A stretch of DNA of 5,913 nucleotides from an uncultured Actinomycetes bacterium (lineage in GTDB: Bacteria; Actinomycetota; Thermoleophilia; Solirubrobacterales; 70-9). Where the stretch lies: the NCBI GenBank assembly GCA_946479725.1, contig CAMLHB010000152.1, positions 1-5,913 on the forward strand, written 5' to 3'. Shown here piece after piece: positions 1 through 4,227 of the stretch. Positions within the stretch are counted from its first letter, which is position 1. Each line of letters starts with the position of its first letter. The notes beneath the pieces were generated by a model. It made no database searches. It was not told the origin of the DNA and was given only the letters and a program-made list of their open reading frames with translations. The position numbers and the translations under genes are program-made.

Positions 1-127
1 CGATCGATCCGTCGCGGGCTGCGGCCCTCACGTCGGCGGCGGGCACCTCCCGGATGGTGCCGATACCAAGTTCGGCATCTTCGGCGGTGTCGAGCACGAT
101 CCAGCATTCATCCTTGCCGCGCGGGTA
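1..127 (-). other. Mannose-6-phosphate isomerase (ManA, class I)-like fragment fused in frame to uvrA
   Basis: Where UvrA should continue PGRFSFN and then its CxxC zinc finger, this frame reads PRGKDECWIVLD, then AELGIGT and RAAARDGSI at the window edge. The pattern GK-x-ECW-x-(V/I)-(L/I)-D followed about 8 residues later by AE and G is what I know from type I phosphomannose isomerases, the zinc enzymes interconverting mannose-6-P and fructose-6-P. The GKDECW...GIG...AAA-DGSI form resembles alphaproteobacterial (sphingomonad-like) members. Codon choice also changes: three of the four Glu codons are GAA, with GAT, CTT and GGT present, whereas the adjoining UvrA uses almost only GAG and GAC. 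It is a mid-protein fragment with no start or stop of its own. The most likely cause is a chimeric assembly join at the contig end; the assignment rests on remembered family motifs. Confidence 0.65.
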
Positions 128-2320
128 GCCGCGCGCTCGCGCCTCCTGCGTCTGCGCGAAGAGCTGGCGGATGTGGTCGAAGACGCCGGTGTAGGTCGCC
201 GGGTTGGAGCGCGGCGTGCGGCCGATCGGCGACTGGTCGATGTTGATGATCTTGTCGATCTGGTCGAGGCCCTCGATGCCGTCGTGCGAGCCCGGCCGCA
301 GCTTTGCCTGGTGGAGGCGGTTGGCGACCGCGTGGTGCAGGGTCTCGTTGACCAGGGTTGACTTGCCCGAGCCGGAGACGCCGGTAACGCAACAGAAGAC
401 CCCGAGCGGAATCTCGACGTCGACCTCCTTGAGGTTGTGTTCGCGGGCGCCGCGGACGAGCAGCTCGCCGGTCGGCCTGCGCCGCTCCTCCGGCACCTCG
501 ATCTTTTTCTTTCCGGAGAGGTACTGGCCGGTCAGCGAGGAGGGGTTTTTCGAGACCTGCTTCGGGGTGCCGGCGGCGATCACGTGGCCGCCGTGCTCGC
601 CGGCGCCTGGGCCGAGGTCGACGAGGTGGTCGGCGGCCATCATCGTCCCCTCGTCGTGCTCGACGACGATCACCGTGTTGCCGAGGTCGCGGAGGCGGTC
701 GAGGGTCGCGATCAGCTTCTCGTTGTCGCGCTGGTGGAGGCCGATCGAGGGCTCGTCGAGTACGTACATCACCCCGACCAGATGCGACCCGATCTGGGTC
801 GCGAGCCGGATCCGCTGCGCCTCGCCGCCGGAGAGCGTGCGGGCCGAGCGGGCGAGCGAGAGGTAACCGATGCCGACGTTCTCGAGGAAGGAGAGCCGCT
901 CGGTGATCTCGCGCACGATCAGCCGGGCGATCGCCCGCTCGGTCTCGGTCATCTCCAGCTCGCGTATCCACTGCGAGGCGGCGCGGGCGGAGAGGTCGGT
1001 GTACTCGGCGATCGAGAGGCCGCCGACCTTGACCGCGAGGCTCTCGGGCCGCAGCCGGGCGCCGTCGCAAGCCGGGCAGGGCTGCTCGGCCATGTAGCCC
1101 TCGATCCGCTCGCGGTTGGACTCCGAGTCGGTCTCTTCGTAGCGGCGCTGGAGGTTGTTGACGATCCCCTCGAAGCGGACCTTGTAGGAGCGGCGGCGGC
1201 CGAAGCGGTTGGTGTAGCTGACGTGGTGGCGCTCGTCGCCGGTCCCGTAAAGGAAGATCTCCCGCTCGGAGTCCTTCAGCCGCGACCAGGGCTTGTCGAC
1301 GTCGACGGCGTAGCTGTCGGCGACCGAGGCGATCAGCCGCTTCCAGTAGGCGGTGATGCCGCGGTTCCAGGGCTGCAGAGCGCCCTCGGCGAGCGAGAGG
1401 GTCGGGTCGGGGACGACCAGCTCGGGGTCGATGACCCGCTGGAAGCCGAGCCCGTGGCAGCGGTCGCAGGCGCCGTGGGGCGAATTGAAGGAGAAGATCC
1501 GCGGCTCCAGCTCGGGGATCGAGGTGCCGCAGTTGAGGCAGGCGAACTGCTCGGAGAAGAGCAGGTTGCCGGCGCCGCTGCCGCTCTGCCCCTTCTGGTC
1601 GAGAATCTCGACTTCGACCAGGCCGGCGGCCAGCCCGGCCGCCGCCTCGACCGACTCCGAGAGGCGGCGCCGCAGGTCGGTTTTCATCACCAGGCGGTCA
1701 ACGACGATCGCGACGTCGTGTTTGTACTTCTTGTCGAGCTCGATCTTCTCGTCGAGGCGCAGCAGCTCGCCGTCGATCTTGGCCCGCGAGTAGCCCTCGA
1801 GCCGCATCTGGTCGAGCAATTTCCCGTACTCGCCTTTGCGGCCGCGGACGACCGGCGCCATGACCATGAATTTGGTCCCGTCCTCCAGCGTCATCAGCCG
1901 GTCGACGATCTGCTCCTGGGTCTGGCCGGTGATCTCCTCGCCGCACTCGGGACAGTGCGGCGTCCCGATCCGCGCCCACAGCAGCCGCAGGTAGTCATAA
2001 ATCTCAGTTACGGTCCCCACGGTCGAGCGCGGGTTGCGCGAAGTGGTCTTCTGGTCGATCGAGATCGCCGGCGAGAGCCCCTCGATCGAGTCGACGTCGG
2101 GCTTCTCCATCAGCCCGAGGAACTGCCGCGCATACGCGGAGAGCGACTCCACGTATCGCCGCTGCCCCTCGGCGTAGATCGTGTCGAAGGCAAGGCTCGA
2201 CTTGCCGGACCCGGAGAGGCCGGTGATCACGATCAGCGCGTCGCGGGGCAGCTCAAGATCGACGTCCTTGAGGTTGTGCTCCCGGGCGCCGGAGATGACG
2301 ATTCGCTCAGAGGCAGCCAC
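1..2320 (-). CDS. uvrA: UvrA, excinuclease ABC subunit A (partial; 3' end replaced by foreign sequence)
   Basis: ATPase and damage-recognition subunit of cytoplasmic nucleotide excision repair; the UvrA dimer finds lesions and loads UvrB. Visible in order: GREHN-type start (SGAREHNLKDV, residues 10-20), Walker A I GLSGSGKS (34-41), CPEC (C123/C126), zinc finger C261-x2-C264-x20-C285-x2-C288, CPAC (C415/C418), ABC signature LSGGEAQRIRLASR (from 496), Walker B LDEP (521-524) with SIGLH, His-loop VVEHD, then ABC domain II with Walker A GVSGSGKS (K653) and RTPRSNPATYTGVFD. The start is GTG 2320: the codon just upstream is an in-frame TGA, so no longer form exists. About 731 residues are UvrA-like against a usual 940-960. 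The third zinc finger and the second signature and Walker B are absent, because from about position 127 down the frame encodes a different protein. No clear Shine-Dalgarno; a TAGAAT box lies 8 nt before the start. Confidence 0.95.
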   Translation of the reverse strand, partial: MAASERIVISGAREHNLKDVDLELPRDALIVITGLSGSGKSSLAFDTIYAEGQRRYVESLSAYARQFLGLMEKPDVDSIEGLSPAISIDQKTTSRNPRSTVGTVTEIYDYLRLLWARIGTPHCPECGEEITGQTQEQIVDRLMTLEDGTKFMVMAPVVRGRKGEYGKLLDQMRLEGYSRAKIDGELLRLDEKIELDKKYKHDVAIVVDRLVMKTDLRRRLSESVEAAAGLAAGLVEVEILDQKGQSGSGAGNLLFSEQFACLNCGTSIPELEPRIFSFNSPHGACDRCHGLGFQRVIDPELVVPDPTLSLAEGALQPWNRGITAYWKRLIASVADSYAVDVDKPWSRLKDSEREIFLYGTGDERHHVSYTNRFGRRRSYKVRFEGIVNNLQRRYEETDSESNRERIEGYMAEQPCPACDGARLRPESLAVKVGGLSIAEYTDLSARAASQWIRELEMTETERAIARLIVREITERLSFLENVGIGYLSLARSARTLSGGEAQRIRLATQIGSHLVGVMYVLDEPSIGLHQRDNEKLIATLDRLRDLGNTVIVVEHDEGTMMAADHLVDLGPGAGEHGGHVIAAGTPKQVSKNPSSLTGQYLSGKKKIEVPEERRRPTGELLVRGAREHNLKEVDVEIPLGVFCCVTGVSGSGKSTLVNETLHHAVANRLHQAKLRPGSHDGIEGLDQIDKIINIDQSPIGRTPRSNPATYTGVFDHIRQLFAQTQEARARGYPRGKDECWIVLDTAEDAELGIGTIREVPAADVRAAARDGSI

Positions 2321-2328
2321 TCACACCG

Positions 2329-2334
2329 ATTCTA
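2329..2334 (-). promoter_or_regulatory. Candidate -10 element of uvrA (leaderless arrangement)
   Basis: Read on the minus strand this is TAGAAT, fitting the TANNNT consensus. It ends 8 nt before GTG 2320, so transcription would begin at or within two or three bases of the start codon. No Shine-Dalgarno lies between, which fits the leaderless mRNAs common in Actinomycetota. No convincing -35 hexamer is seen 16-18 nt further upstream. It would give uvrA its own promoter, independent of uvrB. Confidence 0.45.
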
Positions 2335-2382
2335 GCCAAGCGAACAGATGTTCCCAGGGGGAGAGTTTTGGGCACCCAGCCC

Positions 2383-2407
2383 TTATCCCCGGTATGCGGG
2401 GAGAAAT
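2383..2407. repeat. Imperfect palindrome, left copy of a pair flanking the nuclease-like gene
   Basis: Core arms TCCCCG (2386-2391) and CGGGGA (2397-2402) surround GTATG. Beyond one A/G mismatch the arms extend by TT and AA. Aligned with the reverse complement of the palindrome at 3322-3346 it matches 22 of 25 bases, including the central TAT, so the two copies face each other across the plus-strand gene. It contains the candidate start ATG 2394 and directly precedes the alternative ATG 2406. It could be an end of a small mobile cassette, a REP-like dispersed repeat, or an operator for the gene's own winged helix. Confidence 0.7.
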
Positions 2408-3317
2408 GCGTTCACATTCTCGGCTGGCCGATCTGGCCGAGCAGCAGTACGGGGTCGTGTCCTATCGGCAGCTGCGCGAACTTGGCTTCTCCAAGGGCCA
2501 TGTCTACCGCGCGCACGAGGCCGATCGGCTGCGTCGGGTGCATCGCGGGGTCTATGCAGTCGGTCATGCCGAACTTTCTCCTCACGGTCGGTGTAAAGCG
2601 GCCCTGCTCGCCTTCAACGACGAGGCCGTGCTCAGTCATCGGTCGGCCGGGTGGCTATGGGGCCTCTTCCCCACCTGTCGCGAGGAAGTAGACGTGACCT
2701 TTGCCGGGAAAGGTCGCCGCAAGGGCCTGCGGATCCACCGGGTGATGGCGATCGGAGATCGAGATATCACGAGCTTGGAGCGGATCCCGGTCACGTCGCT
2801 CCCCCGCACGCTCTTCGACCTCGCTGCAACCGAGCCGAAACGCGAGCTGGAGCGAGCGGTGGATCGGGCCAGACGACGCAATCTGCTCGACCTGTCTGCG
2901 ATCGACCAGCTGCTCCAACGTCGTGCGCGAGTCGCCGGTGCGGCACAGCTGAAACAGGCGCTCACCCTTTATTGGAAGCCGGTCTTCGACCGAGCCCGCT
3001 CCGAGCTCCTCTTCCTCGACGCGATCGAAAAAGAGGGAGAGCGTCCACCCGTCCTCAACACCTGGGTCGGAGAATGGGAGATCGACGCCTATTGGGAGGC
3101 TGAGCGTTTTGCGGTCGAAGTGGACGGCTGGGAAACGCACGGCAGCCGCGAAGCCTTCGAGAACGACCGCCTTCGTCTCGAGGAGATGAAGCTCGCCGGA
3201 ATCGACTGCATCCGCATCTCCGCCCGTCGCATCGAAACCCATCCGAAACAAGTCGCGCAACGAATCCGCAGGTTTCTCACGCAGCGTCGAACAGACCTGC
3301 AACGCACCACATCGTGA
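2394..3317 (+). CDS. AbiEi-like winged-helix and DUF559 (Vsr-like PD-(D/E)XK) nuclease-domain protein
   Basis: Complete 307-residue protein. Residues 10-57 (LAEQQYGVVSYRQLRELGFS to RRVHRGVYAVG) look like the winged-helix domain found at the N-terminus of AbiEi-type antitoxins. Residues 80-145 (LSHRSAGWLWG, RTLFDL) match the usual middle region of these proteins. Residues 200-296 form a DUF559 endonuclease-like domain with E204, D231 in EIDAYW, E242 and D244 in VEVDG, H249, and D258/R259 before LAGIDCIRIS; the likely metal-binding residues are intact. DUF559 is related to the Vsr mismatch endonuclease fold, but the activity of stand-alone members is unestablished. No AbiEii nucleotidyltransferase partner lies beside it, so a toxin-antitoxin label is not supported. 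The start is uncertain: ATG 2394 or ATG 2406 (303 residues); GGGGAG sits only 2 nt before the latter. It has more A/T-ending codons than its neighbours, opposes them in orientation, and is bounded by inverted palindromes, all suggesting acquisition. Confidence 0.85.
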   Translation: MRGEMRSHSRLADLAEQQYGVVSYRQLRELGFSKGHVYRAHEADRLRRVHRGVYAVGHAELSPHGRCKAALLAFNDEAVLSHRSAGWLWGLFPTCREEVDVTFAGKGRRKGLRIHRVMAIGDRDITSLERIPVTSLPRTLFDLAATEPKRELERAVDRARRRNLLDLSAIDQLLQRRARVAGAAQLKQALTLYWKPVFDRARSELLFLDAIEKEGERPPVLNTWVGEWEIDAYWEAERFAVEVDGWETHGSREAFENDRLRLEEMKLAGIDCIRISARRIETHPKQVAQRIRRFLTQRRTDLQRTTS

Positions 3318-3321
3318 ACCG

Positions 3322-3348
3322 ATTTGTCCCCGGATACCGGGGACAAAT
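3322..3348. repeat. Perfect 12-bp-arm palindrome between convergent genes (terminator-like or REP-like)
   Basis: Arms ATTTGTCCCCGG (3322-3333) and CCGGGGACAAAT (3337-3348) are exact reverse complements around the trinucleotide ATA. It starts 4 nt after the stop of the plus-strand gene and ends 8 nt before the stop of the minus-strand thioredoxin-like gene, filling most of the 39-nt gap. Its position suits a bidirectional terminator, but neither side carries a T-run. Its close relative at 2383-2407 implies a dispersed repeat or cassette end rather than only a local terminator. Confidence 0.8.
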
Positions 3349-3356
3349 GCCTATCG

Positions 3357-4094
3357 TCAGCCCAGGGCGGCGGAGAGGCGGCGGCGGTAGGCGCGGGCGG
3401 TGGGGTCGGCGGGGTCGAGGTCGCTGAGGATGCCGATGATGGCGCGGCGGAGATCGTCGCGGGTGGCGTTGTCCGAAGGGCTTAGCTCCTTGATCAGGGC
3501 ATCGAGCGCCGCCTCGCGCTCGCCGCGGTTGAGGGCCTCGAAGGCATCGGCCGCGACGCCGGCCTTAGCGAGGCGGACGCGGGCGGCGATGCCGGCGGCG
3601 GCGAAGTCGGCGTCGTGGCCCTCGACCGCTTCCAGGGCCTCGTCGTCGGCTCCGCGCTCGAGGCGTGCCTTGGCGAGGGCGACGGCGATGTCGGCGCGGC
3701 GGGGCTCCAGTTCGGAGGCCTCGCGCAGGGAAAGCTCGTCGCCCGCCGTGAGCAGCTCGTCCGCCTTCGAGGGGACGAGGCCGTCGAAGAAGGCTTCGAC
3801 CCGGGGCGGCGGCAGGGCGCCGACAAATTCATCGACGACCTTGCCGTCGCGGAAGGCCTTCACCGCCGGGATCCCCTGGACCTGGAAGAGCGCCCCCAGT
3901 TGCGGGTTGGCGTCGACGTCGACCTTGGCCAGGACCACCTTGCCCTCGCGCGCCCCCTCGGCCTTCTCCAGCGCCGGGCTCAGCTGTTTGCACGGCCCGC
4001 ACCACTCCGCCCAGAAGTCGACCACGACCGGCAGCTCCCGCGAGCGCTGCAGGACCTCGCTCTCGAAGGTCGCCTCGGTGACATCGATGGACAC
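3357..4094 (-). CDS. Thioredoxin-domain protein with C-terminal TPR-like region (CnoX/YbbN family)
   Basis: A 245-residue cytoplasmic protein with no signal peptide. Residues 1-108 are a thioredoxin fold: strand VVVDFWA, active site W31-C32-G33-P34-C35-K36, strand KVVLAKVDVDANPQL, and cis-proline P76 in QGIPAVKAF. The remaining 135 residues are Ala/Leu/Glu-rich helices (AVALAKARLERGADDEALEA and following), as in the C-terminal tetratricopeptide-like part of CnoX/YbbN. Unlike E. coli CnoX, which has SXXC, both active-site cysteines are present, so thiol-disulfide exchange is plausible; a combined redox and holdase role is inferred from the family. The length is somewhat shorter than the roughly 280-residue E. 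coli protein. The start is GTG 4094; a TAGGCT box lies 6 nt upstream and there is no strong Shine-Dalgarno. It lies between uvrB and uvrA in the same direction, without overlap. Confidence 0.88.
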   Translation of the reverse strand: MSIDVTEATFESEVLQRSRELPVVVDFWAEWCGPCKQLSPALEKAEGAREGKVVLAKVDVDANPQLGALFQVQGIPAVKAFRDGKVVDEFVGALPPPRVEAFFDGLVPSKADELLTAGDELSLREASELEPRRADIAVALAKARLERGADDEALEAVEGHDADFAAAGIAARVRLAKAGVAADAFEALNRGEREAALDALIKELSPSDNATRDDLRRAIIGILSDLDPADPTARAYRRRLSAALG

Positions 4095-4100
4095 ACCAGA

Positions 4101-4106
4101 AGCCTA
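4101..4106 (-). promoter_or_regulatory. Candidate -10 element of the CnoX-like gene
   Basis: Read on the minus strand this is TAGGCT, fitting TANNNT, ending 6 nt before GTG 4094. That spacing places the transcription start at about the first base of the start codon, as in the uvrA promoter candidate. No good -35 is visible. It lies 1 nt outside the left arm of the inverted repeat, so a structure formed there could influence it. Confidence 0.35.
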
Positions 4107-4107
4107 A

Positions 4108-4134
4108 GGAATGGCTTCAGCGGGGATCCTGACC
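4108..4134. repeat. Left arm of long inverted repeat between uvrB and the CnoX-like gene
   Basis: This 27-nt arm begins GGAATGGCTTCAGCGGGG and ends CCTGACC. It is the reverse complement of 4202-4227 except for one extra T at about 4127. It lies wholly in the intergenic gap. Read on the plus strand it reproduces the codons that end uvrB (Gly-Met-Ala-Ser-Ala-Gly), so it looks like an inverted copy of the uvrB tail, or both arms are the ends of a small element. Confidence 0.9.
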
Positions 4135-4160
4135 AAGCAGATCAAGGACGACCGAGGGAG

Positions 4161-4173
4161 TGTGCTCTGCACA
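4161..4173. repeat. Small palindrome inside the loop of the inverted repeat
   Basis: TGTGC and GCACA flank TCT, giving a 5-bp stem with a 3-nt loop near the middle of the 67-nt spacer (4135-4201). The same spacer holds the near-duplicate words AAGGACGACCGA (4144-4155) and AAGGACACCGA (4184-4194). Together with the outer arms a nested hairpin is possible, but the short stem could arise by chance. Confidence 0.4.
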
Positions 4174-4201
4174 TGACCGAGGAAGGACACCGAGAGGCGC
4201 C

Positions 4202-4227
4202 GGTCAGGTCCCCGCTGAAGCCATTCC
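4202..4227. repeat. Right arm of long inverted repeat, overlapping the uvrB 3' end
   Basis: This 26-nt arm pairs with 4108-4134 with a single unpaired base. It contains the uvrB stop codon (TGA, 4206-4204 on the minus strand) and the last residues GMASAGT, which lie beyond the conserved UVR domain. In uvrB mRNA this arm is made first, so a 26-bp stem with a 67-nt loop could form just after translation ends. No T-run follows on the minus strand, so a standard intrinsic terminator is not supported. Confidence 0.9.

Noticed and set aside
108..1070. Minus-strand open frame of 320 codons rich in Arg and Pro
   Set aside because: It overlaps uvrA in another frame, and the Arg/Pro/Ala-rich composition shows it is a frame-shifted reading of the real gene.
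437..2335. Long plus-strand open frame (632 codons) opposite uvrA
   Set aside because: It is the antisense of a frame with all UvrA motifs in order; its product is a low-complexity Val/Ala/Gly/Leu/Asp-rich string, typical of a high-GC shadow frame.
2181..2393. Upstream extension of the nuclease-like gene to the ATG at 2181
   Set aside because: The extension is antisense to the start of uvrA (its Walker A region) and encodes nothing like the family; typical members begin close to the winged helix.
2394..3317. Complete type IV toxin-antitoxin system
   Set aside because: Only an AbiEi-like N-terminal domain is present; its C-terminal half is a DUF559 nuclease and no AbiEii nucleotidyltransferase toxin gene is adjacent.
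3400..4107. Plus-strand open frame of 235 codons opposite the CnoX-like gene
   Set aside because: Ser/Arg/Ala-rich antisense shadow of a well-supported thioredoxin-domain gene.
4108..4227. Intrinsic terminator of uvrB formed by the inverted repeat
   Set aside because: The loop would be 67 nt and no T-run follows on the minus strand; a standard intrinsic terminator is not supported.
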